Notes under the pieces: model-generated
Told to the model about the DNA's origin: nothing
Databases searched by the model: none
Seen by the model: the letters and a program-made list of their open reading frames with translations, nothing else
In this document: piece after piece, positions 44,129 through 53,907 of the stretch
Numbering within the stretch: position 1 is the first letter of the stretch
How the letters are laid out: each line of letters begins with the position of its first letter
Translations under genes and position numbers: made by a program
Source: Adlercreutzia sp. ZJ304
GTDB taxonomy: Bacteria > Actinomycetota > Coriobacteriia > Coriobacteriales > Eggerthellaceae
Length of the DNA: 64,000 nt
Direction: 5' to 3'
Assembly (NCBI RefSeq): GCF_011039075.1
Contig: NZ_JAAKEG010000004.1
Location: 124,001-188,000, forward strand

Positions 44129-45934
44129 CTATTCGTCAACTTTCAATATAGCCATAAACGCTTCTTGCGGAACCTCTACACTACCGATGGCTTTCATGCG
44201 CTTTTTACCGGCTTTTTGCTTTTCGAGCAACTTGCGCTTGCGGGTAATATCGCCGCCGTAACATTTTGCAAGTACATCTTTGCGCTTCGCCTTAACGGTT
44301 TGACGCGCCAATACTCTGCCACCAATAGCGGCTTGAATTGGCACTTCAAACATTTGACGCGGAATAATCTCTTTTAGTTTTTCGCACAACACACGTCCGC
44401 GATCGTAAGCCTTATCGCGATGGACAATAAACGACAGGGCATCAACTGGTTTACCTGCCAATAGAATATCTAGCTTCACTAAATTTGACGGTTTGTAGCC
44501 CATAAACTCGTAATCTAAGCTGGCGTAACCTTTTGTGCTAGATTTTAACTTGTCAAAGAAATCCATTATTAATTCCGACAATGGTATTTCCCAAAGCATT
44601 TCAACAGTTGTTTGAGACAAATAGTTCATAGTGACAAAAGTGCCGCGCCGCGCAACGGTTAAATCCATTACTGCGCCTACATAATCTGGCGGAATTAGCA
44701 CTTTAGCCTTTAGATAGGGTTCCTCTATGCGCTCTATAGCGCCGGGGTCTGGCATTTCTTGTGGCGAATTAAGCGATATCATATCGCCACCTTTTAGGAA
44801 AACGTGATATTCCACGCTTGGCGCAGTAGCCAAAAGGTCTAAGTTAAATTCACGTTCTAGACGCTCTTTTATGACCTCCATATGAAGCAAACCTAAAAAG
44901 CCAACACGGAAGCCAAATCCAAGCGCATGTGATGTTTCGGGTTCCCAGACAAGCGCCGGATCGTTCAAGCTTAACTTTTCAAGCGCTTCTTTAAGCGGCT
45001 CGTATTGATCGCCTTCTATAGGATAAAGCCCTGTGAAAACCATAGGTTTCGCTTCGCGATATCCCGGTAAAGGTTCGTCTACCCCACTTTCAACCGATGT
45101 TATCGTGTCGCCAACTTTTACTTGACTAACATCCTTCAAGCCTGTAACTAGATAGCCAACTTCACCCGCACTAAGTGAATCAGTGGGCTGTTCTGCGGGT
45201 CGTCTTGCACCCACTTCCTCTACAAGAGCTTCTTTACCAGTAGCCATCATATATATTTGATCGCCTTTTGAAACGTGCCCGTCTATAACGCGAATAAGAG
45301 CAACAACACCTCGGTATGCATCAAAAAAGCTATCGAATATAAGTGCGCGCAATGAAGCATTAGGGTTGCCTGTAGGAGAAGGAATGTTGTAGACAATAGA
45401 CTCCAGCAAGTCGTGTATGCCTTGCCCGGTTTTGCCAGAAGCAAGTACTGCATCATCTGCGGGTATTGCCAAACTATCTTCAATATCAGCACGAACACGT
45501 TCAGGCTCTGCTGCCGGTAGATCTATCTTATTAATAAGCGGAATTATTTCTAAGTTGGCATTCATGGCAAGCATGGCATTAGCAACAGTTTGAGCCTCTA
45601 CTCCTTGTGTGGCATCTACCACAAGAATTGCTCCTTCACATGCTGCTAAACTCCGTGATACCTCGTAAGTAAAATCAACATGACCCGGAGTGTCAATCAA
45701 ATTAAGTTGATATTCTTCGCCATCGTCTGCGGTATACATAACGCGTACAGCTTGGCTTTTTATTGTTATTCCGCGCTCGCGTTCTATATCCATCGTGTCA
45801 AGTAACTGCTCTTGCATATCGCGCGCAGCAACAGTACCGGTTTGTTCAAGAATGCGATCGGATATGGTCGATTTGCCATGATCTATATGGGCAATTATTG
45901 AAAAGTTTCTTATATGTTGAAGATCTTGCGACAT
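44129..45934 (-). CDS. lepA: elongation factor 4 (LepA)
   Basis: A ribosomal back-translocase GTPase of 601 residues. G1 is AHIDHGKST near residues 14-22, and DTPGHVDF (G3) and NKIDLP (G4) follow. The unique C-terminal domain ends with [25 protein letters not shown]. It begins the large leftward group that leads through hemW and hrcA, and it is divergent from rpsT across a 322-base gap. Confidence 0.97.
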   Translation of the reverse strand: MSQDLQHIRNFSIIAHIDHGKSTISDRILEQTGTVAARDMQEQLLDTMDIERERGITIKSQAVRVMYTADDGEEYQLNLIDTPGHVDFTYEVSRSLAACEGAILVVDATQGVEAQTVANAMLAMNANLEIIPLINKIDLPAAEPERVRADIEDSLAIPADDAVLASGKTGQGIHDLLESIVYNIPSPTGNPNASLRALIFDSFFDAYRGVVALIRVIDGHVSKGDQIYMMATGKEALVEEVGARRPAEQPTDSLSAGEVGYLVTGLKDVSQVKVGDTITSVESGVDEPLPGYREAKPMVFTGLYPIEGDQYEPLKEALEKLSLNDPALVWEPETSHALGFGFRVGFLGLLHMEVIKERLEREFNLDLLATAPSVEYHVFLKGGDMISLNSPQEMPDPGAIERIEEPYLKAKVLIPPDYVGAVMDLTVARRGTFVTMNYLSQTTVEMLWEIPLSELIMDFFDKLKSSTKGYASLDYEFMGYKPSNLVKLDILLAGKPVDALSFIVHRDKAYDRGRVLCEKLKEIIPRQMFEVPIQAAIGGRVLARQTVKAKRKDVLAKCYGGDITRKRKLLEKQKAGKKRMKAIGSVEVPQEAFMAILKVDE

Positions 45935-46256
45935 TTCATCTTCCGTGTACGTAGTTTAATAATTAATTACAGCGGAAATTCCCGATTAAGTCGTGACTTA
46001 CGCGCTGCAATGGGTTATTCTATCGCATTGTGTCCAGTAAGGTGCTCGCTTCGTTTTATACGGAAGCGAATCCGCAGACGTGGCTGCTAAAGGATTGCCG
46101 GCTGGCGACGTAGATGTGACCTAGAAATCCCGAGGGTCATGCGCATATCCGTGAATGCGGTTTATTGCGTTGCGTTGTCTGCTTTAATCCTTTTGTCATA
46201 TCTTCGAATTTACACCCACCACACTGGCGTAATATCAATATGTAAGGAAGAGGAAA
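45935..46256. other. gene-free, structured region between lepA and rpsT
   Basis: No coding frame and no tRNA, SRP, tmRNA or RNase P signature was found. The middle part looks more GC-rich than its flanks. It holds several hairpin-forming pairs: CGCTTCG with CGGAAGCG at 46047-46068, TGACC with GGTCA at 46117-46139, and CGCAT with ATGCG at 46142-46159. It should contain the divergent lepA and rpsT promoters and may hold a regulatory leader or small RNA. Confidence 0.45.
46175..46204 (+). promoter_or_regulatory. possible rpsT promoter
   Basis: TTGTCT (46175-46180), an 18-base spacer and TATCTT (46199-46204), each 4/6 to consensus. The leader would be about 45 bases. Confidence 0.45.
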
Positions 46257-46796
46257 ATGGCTAATATTAAGTCTCAGAAAAAGCGCATTATTACTAACGA
46301 AAAGCGTCGCATGCGCAATCGCGCTATTAAAAGCGAGCTGAAAACAGCTACCCGTCGCGTTAAAGATGCTGTAGAGGCTGGCAATGGTGCCGAGGCATAC
46401 GCTGAAGCGCTTGCTTGCTGCCGTTTGATGGACAAGGCTGTTACAAAAGGTGCCATAAAGAAGAATCAGGCAGCCAATCGCAAAAGCGGCGTAATGAAGC
46501 TAGCCAACACAATTGTCACTGAAGACGATCGTAAGGCATACAAGAAGGCTGAGCCTAAGAAACAAGAAAAGACTGGCAACAAGAAAAAGGCCGCCAAGGA
46601 AGCCCGCAAGAAGGAAATGGAAGCTGCTTCTAAAGAGAAAGCTAAGCGTGCAGAAAAGCATAAGAAGGAAGAAGCTGCTGCTCTTAAGCGCAAGGAAAAA
46701 GCTGCTAAAGAAGCGGCTGAGGCAGAAGCCGCTGCAGCCGCTGCAGCTGAAGCTGAGGCAAGTGAAGAAGCGCCAGCAGAAGAGGCTGCTGAATAG
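46257..46796 (+). CDS. rpsT: 30S ribosomal protein S20 with long C-terminal extension
   Basis: Residues 1-88 are a standard S20 (MANIKSQKKRIITNEKRR start, GAIKKNQAANRKSGVMKL core), which binds 16S rRNA. Residues about 90-179 form an added Lys/Glu/Ala-rich helix that turns from basic (KKKAAKEARKKEMEAA) to acidic and Ala-rich (EAAAAAAAEAEASEE). S20 is normally 85-90 residues, so length is doubled. An AAGGAAGAGG ribosome site precedes the ATG. A perfect terminator lies beyond it, inside holA. Confidence 0.95.
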   Translation: MANIKSQKKRIITNEKRRMRNRAIKSELKTATRRVKDAVEAGNGAEAYAEALACCRLMDKAVTKGAIKKNQAANRKSGVMKLANTIVTEDDRKAYKKAEPKKQEKTGNKKKAAKEARKKEMEAASKEKAKRAEKHKKEEAAALKRKEKAAKEAAEAEAAAAAAAEAEASEEAPAEEAAE

Positions 46797-46797
46797 T

Positions 46798-47769
46798 TTA
46801 CTTCGCCAAGGTATTTACTACCCAATCTCTAAGAGCGGCATCTGCAGGGGTGCCGCTCTTCATTTTTTGTTCAGTATGCATCGACGAGATAAGAGCGCGG
46901 CGAAGATCGGATTCGGAAAAACGCCTAGCCCATTGAGCGTGGTTTTTCACTTTCCATTCTGGTACACCTAATTCTGATGCAATTTGTGCAGTAGAGCCAC
47001 CAGATACAAGCAAAGACTGTGCGCACATAAGTTCACGTATTTTGGAAGTACACATAGACAGAAGTGCTATAGGGCTACTATCCCCTACTTTAGGGAGGTA
47101 GTTGAGACACTTAACCATGTTGCGCGCTGCAAAAGCGTCAACAAATTCCCAAGGCTTCACCACAGATGTGTCGGCTACGAGGGCAATAACTTCATTTACG
47201 TTGACCGCATCCGATCCTCGATGAGCACTGGCTAGTTTTTTGATTTCGTTATCTAGTCGTACAGTATCGGTACCAACAAGTTCTATCAGTTTGGCGGCAG
47301 CATCATCTGTCATAGTAATGCCATGTGTAGGTGCCATAGCGCGAACGTGTGCCTGCATTTTGTAACTTTTAGGCTGAGCGCAATCTATAACAGCGTCTGC
47401 ACCAAGAGACGAAACAGTTTTGTATAACTTAGTATTTTTCGCAAGTTTTTCCGCTAAAAGCATTAGCACAGTTGTAGTGTTAGCGTTTTTAAGATAATCG
47501 CATACAGCATCCACTCCAGCCTTTCTAAGCTTATCAGCTGCATTAACCTGTACAAGTCGCTTTTGGCTGGCGAAAGGAACAGTGTTACAAGCGCTTACTA
47601 TGTCGATTCCGCTACATTGAGCACCGTCGAACGTATCCGAGTTAAACGACAAATCGCCTAGTTTTTCAAGACGCATACGCATGCGTTTCATAACGGCTTC
47701 GCGCTTAAGCGCATCGTCGCCCACTACTAGATATGCTGGGAGCAATTCTTTTTCTTGTTTGTTAGCCAT
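46798..47769 (-). CDS. holA: DNA polymerase III delta subunit
   Basis: The clamp-loader wrench subunit that opens the sliding clamp. It is 323 residues with the degenerate AAA+ fold of the delta family: YLVVGDDALKREAVMKRM at the start, the VQVNAADKLRK segment, and a helical lid with KPWEFVDAFAARN. It follows comEC by 54 bases, the frequent comEC-holA pair. It is convergent with rpsT with a 1-base gap. Its last codons encode the rpsT terminator on the opposite strand. Confidence 0.93.
   Translation of the reverse strand: MANKQEKELLPAYLVVGDDALKREAVMKRMRMRLEKLGDLSFNSDTFDGAQCSGIDIVSACNTVPFASQKRLVQVNAADKLRKAGVDAVCDYLKNANTTTVLMLLAEKLAKNTKLYKTVSSLGADAVIDCAQPKSYKMQAHVRAMAPTHGITMTDDAAAKLIELVGTDTVRLDNEIKKLASAHRGSDAVNVNEVIALVADTSVVKPWEFVDAFAARNMVKCLNYLPKVGDSSPIALLSMCTSKIRELMCAQSLLVSGGSTAQIASELGVPEWKVKNHAQWARRFSESDLRRALISSMHTEQKMKSGTPADAALRDWVVNTLAK
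46831..46866 (+). terminator. intrinsic terminator of rpsT inside holA
   Basis: A perfect 10-base-pair stem, AAGAGCGGCA with TGCCGCTCTT, a 10-base loop and a tail of CATTTTTTG. It starts 35 bases after the rpsT stop and lies wholly within holA coding sequence on the other strand. Confidence 0.88.
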
Positions 47770-47823
47770 AGCATCATTCTAAACCAGCGAGGCGCATCCC
47801 GTATATAAGATGTCAGCAACTTA

Positions 47824-50163
47824 TTAAGAGCTAGATTTAATTTCTATGCCTTCCTCCTTGAAAGTTAAGGAAGTTTGTCCATTTATATCCGTGCGCATAA
47901 TGCATTTCGATGTATCTAGGCATTCCAATGCTTCATCGGATGGGTGCCCATATCTATTATTGGCACCACAACTTATTAACGCTATTTCCGGCTGCAATTT
48001 ATTTGATATAGCTTTAGTCAAAGAAATTTTTGAACCGTGGTGTCCAACTTTTAAAACATCAATATCGCCTACGCTGCCCGAATTAAGTAATTCATCTAAC
48101 TGTTCGGCTTCGGCGTCTCCTGTGAACAAAGTTTTGTAGTCGCATATACCATCGCTATTGCAATCTGCTTCGCATAACAGACAAATACTATCGGAGTTTC
48201 CTCCTTCGTCTTTGTACTCGTTGGGCCATATAACGCGAAGCGAAAAAATGCCAACTTTAAGAGTGTCGCCAACGCTAAGTCCTTGCAGTTCACTATCACT
48301 AGCGCGTTCAGCTGAATTACGTAATTCGGAGCAATTTTCACATTCGCAATTGAGCAAAAATTTAGATGAATATACTCTATCAATTTGCATATACGTAGAT
48401 AGCGATTCTAAAGAAGAACAATGATCGTCATCTGGATGGGTTATAACTACCGCATCAAGTTTATATACTCCTAAATTTGCCAAACCCTCTTTTAGCAAAC
48501 TGTCTTGATTTCCTGTATCTATAAGAATAGATGAACCTTTGCTACGCACAAGGAATGAATCGCCCTGCGCAACGTCAAGCATTACTATTTCGTCGGCTTT
48601 TGTTAATGGAGACAGAAATATAAAGATTGCTACAGCAGCATACGAACAAATAAAAAATGCCATAGCAACATTTAGGTGCAAGCTAGGCCAGAGAAACCAA
48701 AGAGTAAGACACATTGCAACACTCAGCAAAAGCATTACCCACGGCGAAACGCTAATGGCAATACATCCAAAAGGAATGTCTGCTAAAAATTCTACTGCCA
48801 CGCTTAATGGCATTACAGAAATTGCTGCCAGCTGAACTATAGCTACAGCCGCCGCTGGAAACATACATGAAATTACTGCGCCCAGTAAGGCACCAACGCA
48901 GGATATAGTAAACAGCGGAGTTGCTACAATGTTTGCCAAAGGCGCAACTAGTGGAAGTTGCGAAAATAAAGCCATGGAATACGGCAAAGTTGCTACATTT
49001 GAAGCTAGTGTCATTCCGATAGGAGCGCCTATCGTTTTGCGAATAGAGTTAGGACAAGAGGAAAACCAAGATGACACAAGCCCTGCAAATAGCAAAATTC
49101 CCAAAGTTGAACCAACTGATAATACAAACGAAGCAGATATTGAAACTGCAGGATCGGTGCAAATAAATACAATTATGCATAATGCTAGAGCGCTTATTGC
49201 GGAATCTCGGCGTTTAGCAAAGGGAGATAAGAGCGACAGTACAACCATAAAAGCCGCGCGTAGCGCAGATATTGGTACACCAGCAAGCACTAAGTAAGCT
49301 AAAACAAACGCTATAAGAATAATAGTTACAGCAATACGTGGCATTTTAAGAAAGCTAAGCAGCCAACGAAAAAGAATGGTGACAATGCCAAGATGTGCAC
49401 CTGATACAGCTACAAGATGTGCTAAGCCACACCTTTTGTAATATTCATAAATTCCACTGTCTTCAATGCCTTGTCTATAACCGCAAGCTAAAGCCTGCAA
49501 CAATCCCGCTTGGTCCCCACCAAATTCCTCAAACAGACTAATAGCTTGTTTTCTTATATTTTGTAAAGCCGAAATAATACCATCGCGCACAACAAGTTCG
49601 TATGTATCCGCTGTTATCGAACAACCTACTCCTTGACTCCAATAAAACTCAGAACTTGATTCTTTAATAGTTTTAGGAGAGGCACTTAGTATTAATTCGT
49701 CCCCACGAAACAGTTCTACATTTTCGCGGAATTGAACGAATATTTTAGCTGTCTGATTGTGCGGACCACGCGATAGTACGTATGCAGAAGACCCAAAAGC
49801 ACCATCTTTGGCATCTGAAATAAGCGATAGGTGCCACTGACCACTATCCCTTATTGCTGCGTCTGCTTTACTATGTATTGCGCCTGCACCGAAAAAGCCA
49901 AAAGCGCAACCTAGTGCTAGCGAAATACACATCAGTGCAAGTGGACGAATTTTTTTCGATATGCAAAGCAAAGACGCAACAAGAAATGCGACTGTAGCTA
50001 TAAGTGAATAGCGGATACAGCTATCAATACTCAATAGAAACGATGCGTTGTATGTAAGCGCACATGCTAGCCAAAGCAATAAAGCAAATGGGAGTAAAAT
50101 CGAAAGACCCGGTTTAGTGGGTCTTTCATCGGATATAAGTGTGTTGCTTGTATTTTTCATCAT
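47824..50163 (-). CDS. comEC: DNA uptake channel ComEC/Rec2
   Basis: The inner-membrane channel for single-stranded DNA entry in transformation. The chain has about 780 residues: two N-terminal helices, a DUF4131-type soluble domain, the multi-helix Competence domain (about 220-490, with LAHLVAVSGAHLGIV) and a C-terminal metallo-beta-lactamase domain (THPDDDHC, KVGHHGS). The start is in ATGATGA overlapping the comEA stop; either ATG at 50163 or 50160 is possible. The frame is intact. Confidence 0.93.
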   Translation of the reverse strand: MMKNTSNTLISDERPTKPGLSILLPFALLLWLACALTYNASFLLSIDSCIRYSLIATVAFLVASLLCISKKIRPLALMCISLALGCAFGFFGAGAIHSKADAAIRDSGQWHLSLISDAKDGAFGSSAYVLSRGPHNQTAKIFVQFRENVELFRGDELILSASPKTIKESSSEFYWSQGVGCSITADTYELVVRDGIISALQNIRKQAISLFEEFGGDQAGLLQALACGYRQGIEDSGIYEYYKRCGLAHLVAVSGAHLGIVTILFRWLLSFLKMPRIAVTIILIAFVLAYLVLAGVPISALRAAFMVVLSLLSPFAKRRDSAISALALCIIVFICTDPAVSISASFVLSVGSTLGILLFAGLVSSWFSSCPNSIRKTIGAPIGMTLASNVATLPYSMALFSQLPLVAPLANIVATPLFTISCVGALLGAVISCMFPAAAVAIVQLAAISVMPLSVAVEFLADIPFGCIAISVSPWVMLLLSVAMCLTLWFLWPSLHLNVAMAFFICSYAAVAIFIFLSPLTKADEIVMLDVAQGDSFLVRSKGSSILIDTGNQDSLLKEGLANLGVYKLDAVVITHPDDDHCSSLESLSTYMQIDRVYSSKFLLNCECENCSELRNSAERASDSELQGLSVGDTLKVGIFSLRVIWPNEYKDEGGNSDSICLLCEADCNSDGICDYKTLFTGDAEAEQLDELLNSGSVGDIDVLKVGHHGSKISLTKAISNKLQPEIALISCGANNRYGHPSDEALECLDTSKCIMRTDINGQTSLTFKEEGIEIKSSS

Positions 50164-50843
50164 ACACAAATTTGGTCGCGTATTGATTCGAGCGTTTTCT
50201 CGCCTATACCCGATACATTTGTTAAGTCTTCTACACTTTTGAATTTTCCGTTTGATTCGCGATAGGCGATTATCTTCTTTGCTTTAGACTCGCCAATTCC
50301 GCTTATTGTCTGTAGTTGCGCAGCATCAGCTGTATTGATGTTTACCCTTGAAGACTGCGCACCGCTCGGTGTCTGATTAGATGCAGACAAAGTGTCTTCA
50401 GGGGCTGCTGTAGCAGCGGAAATTTGCGCCATGTCTTCTTTACTGGGTACTGAGATTTGTTCTCCATCAGTGATAACTTGTGCAAGATTCAACGCATCTG
50501 TACAGGCATTATCAGAAAAACCACCAGCAGCACTTATAGCATCAGCTATTCGTGCACCATCAGTTAATTCATAAAGACCAGCGTTAAGAACACAACCTGT
50601 TACATGAACAAAGATGCTTGCTTCTTTAGCATCTTCTACTTGTACCCCCGCATCTTCTGTAGTCTCTGCTGCTTGAGCTTCAACAATTTGAAAGTTATTT
50701 GTATCGGCAACGCTCTTCAAACCGAAAAGCAGAGCACCTAATGCTACGACACATATTGCAGCAATTCCTATTACTATTTGCGGACGTATTTGTCCTAGGT
50801 GTAGTTTTGATTTTGCACTTTCCGAATAATCTTGGAAACCCAT
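50160..50843 (-). CDS. comEA: DNA uptake receptor ComEA
   Basis: A membrane-anchored DNA-binding protein for transformation. One N-terminal transmembrane helix (about 22-44), an SLBB domain (about 75-135, VTGCVLNAGLYEL and AISAAGGF) and a C-terminal helix-hairpin-helix pair (VNINTADAAQLQTISGIGESKAKKI). The ATG at 50843 has GGAGG 5 bases upstream and is preferred to the TTG at 50855. It forms a comEA-comEC-holA operon. Confidence 0.94.
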   Translation of the reverse strand: MGFQDYSESAKSKLHLGQIRPQIVIGIAAICVVALGALLFGLKSVADTNNFQIVEAQAAETTEDAGVQVEDAKEASIFVHVTGCVLNAGLYELTDGARIADAISAAGGFSDNACTDALNLAQVITDGEQISVPSKEDMAQISAATAAPEDTLSASNQTPSGAQSSRVNINTADAAQLQTISGIGESKAKKIIAYRESNGKFKSVEDLTNVSGIGEKTLESIRDQICV

Positions 50844-51087
50844 TTTCGCCTCCAAAACTTAGGTTTCCTCGGAAGTGTAGATATTAGATCTAACGTAGGC
50901 GTTATAGAAATGCAAGATTAATTACTATAAATTTATGCGCACATGGCAGTATGCATTCAATATCAAAACTATCTTTTACTAAATAAAATGCGAATTTATT
51001 TCAATATAAATCTTGCAGAAACCTTGCAAATATCGTGCATAATTCTGGCACTTATCTAACACTATATAAATACGTGCAGTAAGGGAG
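50844..51087. other. AT-rich gene-free stretch upstream of comEA
   Basis: No coding frame is visible. The part at about 50941-51030 resembles the region upstream of recA: TGCCATGT, GCATTTTA and tandem GCAAGGTTT-like words appear in the same order on the minus strand. No confident promoter could be placed. Confidence 0.5.
51005..51028. repeat. degenerate CTTGCA tandem upstream of comEA
   Basis: TATAAATCTTGCA followed directly by GAAACCTTGCA; both resemble the exact repeat TATAAAACCTTGCAT found twice upstream of recA. Confidence 0.55.
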
Positions 51088-52287
51088 CTAATTCTTGCGT
51101 TTTAGTAATGGTGAATTGTATTCATGCACACATGCATTGCTTGCAAGTTCTTCTACCCAATTCTCTAGTGGATATTCGCTTTCCGCTTGCAAAACAGCAT
51201 CTATCTTTGCGTGCGTTTCAGGAGAGCGCGGCATAAACAAGGTACAACAATCGGGAGCATCCTGAGAAGAAATCTCAAATGTGCCAAGCTGCTGTGCCTG
51301 AGCAATTATTTCCTGCTTATCTGTACCAATAAGTGGTCGCAGAATTGGTAGATTAACAGATTGATCTGTTGCGGCTATATTATCTAGTGTCTGTGATGCA
51401 ACTTGTCCCAAACTCTCGCCTGTAACAAGAGCACGTGCACCTTCTATGTGCGCTATGCGTTCTGCCGTCTTAAACATAAGACGCCTATACAGAATTACAC
51501 GTAGCGGTGGCGGAGCTAATACCGATATTTCGCGCTGATAATCGCCCATAGCGCAAGTGTATATACGAGATATACATCCTGTTTTCTCTAGAACATGCGC
51601 GATGTCGTCTACGAGATACTCTGATGTGTCGCTCGTAACAGGCGCACCCGAAAAATGAACGCCTATGCAATTGGCTCCGCGACGCGCTAGGCGCCACAAA
51701 GCAACAGGTGAATCGATGCCAGATGAGAGCAGGCACACAACGCGCCCCGAACTTCCCACCGGTAAGCCGCCTATGCCAACGATACTTTTTGCATACACAA
51801 ACGCGCTATTTTGTATAACCTCTACATCAACTTGCACATCGGGGGATTTCATCTTTACATGCTTGGTAGGATAAGCCTCACACAAAACCGCACCAATATC
51901 GCGGTTAATTTGCATTGAATCTATCTCGAAATCGGTATGATTGCGTCGCGCTTGTACCTTAAAGGTTTCAAATGTTTGTACCTCAGCTAAAGCATTTATA
52001 GCAGCTTGCCCAATATCATCCATATTTCGCGGGCATTTAAAACCGCAAGACGCACGCGCCACCCCGGGTATCTGCGCAATTATTTCTTCGCACGCACAGG
52101 CAATATGAAGACTTGTGCCTTCTTTAAGAAAAACGACAAGCCGTCCAGAAATTCTATGAATATCAACTACGGGAAAACCTTCAAGAAGAAACTTCAAGTT
52201 TTTAAGAAGCCTCTGCTCGAAAGACCCTCTATTCTTGCCCTTAAGCCCGATTTCGTGGTAATGAACCAGTATTACTCGCTGATACAT
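51088..52287 (-). CDS. thiI: tRNA 4-thiouridylation protein ThiI
   Basis: Adenylates U8 of tRNA for sulfur insertion and can serve thiamine thiazole synthesis. It has an N-terminal ferredoxin-like/THUMP region, then a PP-loop LLSSGIDSPVA near residue 190, and no C-terminal rhodanese domain, as in most Gram-positive ThiI. The ATG at 52287 (MYQRVILVHYHEIGLKGKN) fits the family start better than the TTG at 52311. No good ribosome site is seen. It is the last gene behind rpoZ and gmk. Confidence 0.92.
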   Translation of the reverse strand: MYQRVILVHYHEIGLKGKNRGSFEQRLLKNLKFLLEGFPVVDIHRISGRLVVFLKEGTSLHIACACEEIIAQIPGVARASCGFKCPRNMDDIGQAAINALAEVQTFETFKVQARRNHTDFEIDSMQINRDIGAVLCEAYPTKHVKMKSPDVQVDVEVIQNSAFVYAKSIVGIGGLPVGSSGRVVCLLSSGIDSPVALWRLARRGANCIGVHFSGAPVTSDTSEYLVDDIAHVLEKTGCISRIYTCAMGDYQREISVLAPPPLRVILYRRLMFKTAERIAHIEGARALVTGESLGQVASQTLDNIAATDQSVNLPILRPLIGTDKQEIIAQAQQLGTFEISSQDAPDCCTLFMPRSPETHAKIDAVLQAESEYPLENWVEELASNACVHEYNSPLLKRKN

Positions 52288-52316
52288 AATCAAAGCGCAA
52301 ACTGTTCTCAATAAAA

Positions 52317-52577
52317 TTAGTGATTATGAACATCTATGCTTTCGGGATTATACGACACATCATGGCGTGCTATTTCATTAAACGCCATTGTAAGCGGCTT
52401 TGTGTCGGCAGCACGAGCAATTTCAACTGCTGTTTGCAATGCAATAGCGCGATCTCGCTGACCACGCATCATGTCGTTAATATCATGTGCACGTTTAGAA
52501 GCTAGTGTGCACAGCAAAAAACGATCATTATCAGCCTCTTCAAGCAGAATGTCGATAGGTGGTTCGATTATGCTCAT
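52317..52577 (-). CDS. rpoZ: RNA polymerase omega subunit
   Basis: A small subunit that helps assemble beta'. The 86 residues include LASKRAHDINDMMRG and KPLTMAFNEIAR, the two conserved patches of omega. It follows gmk by 19 bases; gmk-rpoZ is a classic pair. Confidence 0.88.
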   Translation of the reverse strand: MSIIEPPIDILLEEADNDRFLLCTLASKRAHDINDMMRGQRDRAIALQTAVEIARAADTKPLTMAFNEIARHDVSYNPESIDVHNH

Positions 52578-52596
52578 ATGTCTTCTTGCCTCAAAT

Positions 52597-53157
52597 CTAA
52601 TCTGTCAAACCGGTCACATAATCCGCAAGCTCTTTCGCTGCGGTATCAAGGTCATCATTCACAAGCAATTTATCATACTCTAATTTGCGCGAAAGCTCCA
52701 GTTTTGCGGTTTCCATTCTAGCTCGAATGGATGCTTCGCTATTAGTTCCCCTACCCCTTAGGCGCTCTTCGAGTATGGAAAGAGATGGTGGCTCTACAAA
52801 TACCATTTTACATTCAGGCATACGCTTTTTTACAGCTGCAGCACCTTGTACTTCTATTTCTAAAATTACCTCATCGCCTGCATCAATATGTTCAAGAACA
52901 GAACCCATAGGTGTGCCGTACAAATTTGAGTCGTATTCAGCCCATTCCAAAAAGCGATCTTGCTCTATTGCTTTCTCAAAAGCTTCGCGCGACATAAAAA
53001 AGTATTCGCGACCATTACGTTCTCCTTGGCGCGGCGGGCGCGTTGTTGCAGACACAGAAATCCATGTATTTGCTACATCTTGAATTAAACGCTTTACCAG
53101 CGTGCCTTTCCCTGCCCCAGAAGGTCCGGATATAACTATTAGATGACCTCTGCTCAT
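52597..53157 (-). CDS. gmk: guanylate kinase
   Basis: Phosphorylates GMP/dGMP to the diphosphates. P-loop GPSGAGKGTL at about residues 10-19, the TTRPPRQGERNGREYFF substrate loop, and EIEVQGA. The 186 residues are standard. It lies 21 bases after pyrF, so purine and pyrimidine nucleotide genes may be co-expressed. Confidence 0.96.
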   Translation of the reverse strand: MSRGHLIVISGPSGAGKGTLVKRLIQDVANTWISVSATTRPPRQGERNGREYFFMSREAFEKAIEQDRFLEWAEYDSNLYGTPMGSVLEHIDAGDEVILEIEVQGAAAVKKRMPECKMVFVEPPSLSILEERLRGRGTNSEASIRARMETAKLELSRKLEYDKLLVNDDLDTAAKELADYVTGLTD

Positions 53158-53178
53158 AGTTGCAGCCTTTTAGTTTCG

Positions 53179-53907
53179 CTAGTTTAATTCTTCTGCTATG
53201 CGGCAGAAGGCTGCTATCGGATCGTCAGCATCTGTAATTGGACGACCTATCACAATGTGCGAAGCACCATTATCGAATGCTTGTGAAGGTGTTGCTACAC
53301 GGCTTTGATCGCCAAGTGCAGAACCAGCGGGACGCACGCCCGGACACACAATATAGGCATTCTCTCCCATTTTCGCACGAAGGGCAGCGGCTTCTATAGG
53401 TGAAGCAACAACACCCGATATCCCAGCATCTACTGCAAGATCGGCCAGAGCGAGAACCTGATCTTGCATAGGACGTGCAACTCCACATTGGTTAAGCGTA
53501 GTCTCATCCATTGACGTTAATACCGTAATGCCAAGCGTTACAGGTACGCTTCTTCCAATATTGCTAGCACCAGCTATTGCCCCACGCTGCGCGGCTTCCA
53601 TCATAGGGACACCGCCGGATGTATGCATAGTTAGCATATCCGCACCCGATTCCGCCGCCGATCTGGCAGCGCCTTCAACTTGATGCGGAATATCATGGAA
53701 TTTTAGATCTAAGAATACTTTATAACCGCGTTGTTTCAGCATTTTGATTAGGTCGGTACCATACGCATAATATAGCGTCATACCAATCTTTACCCAAGAA
53801 GCAACACCAGCTAATTCATAAGCAATTGCAATCGCTTTATCAGCTTCACAGTCGAGCGCGACAATAACTCTATCTTTGCGAGATTCTTCATTGAAATGAT
53901 TTAGCAT
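53179..53907 (-). CDS. pyrF: orotidine 5'-phosphate decarboxylase
   Basis: The last UMP step, decarboxylating OMP. Signature segments are VALDCEADKA near the start, the catalytic DLKFHDIPHQV near 67-77 and the phosphate loop VIGRPITDADDP near the end. The 242 residues are standard. Overlaps the pyrD stop by 7 bases. Confidence 0.96.
   Translation of the reverse strand: MLNHFNEESRKDRVIVALDCEADKAIAIAYELAGVASWVKIGMTLYYAYGTDLIKMLKQRGYKVFLDLKFHDIPHQVEGAARSAAESGADMLTMHTSGGVPMMEAAQRGAIAGASNIGRSVPVTLGITVLTSMDETTLNQCGVARPMQDQVLALADLAVDAGISGVVASPIEAAALRAKMGENAYIVCPGVRPAGSALGDQSRVATPSQAFDNGASHIVIGRPITDADDPIAAFCRIAEELN

Noticed and set aside
45955-46256. tRNA, SRP RNA, tmRNA or RNase P RNA in the lepA-rpsT gap
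   Set aside because: None of their conserved sequence blocks is present on either strand.
46466-46971. Frames on both strands over the rpsT tail (119 and 152 codons)
   Set aside because: They arise from the repetitive Lys/Ala/Glu codons of S20 and give low-complexity Ala/Ser or Lys/Arg chains.
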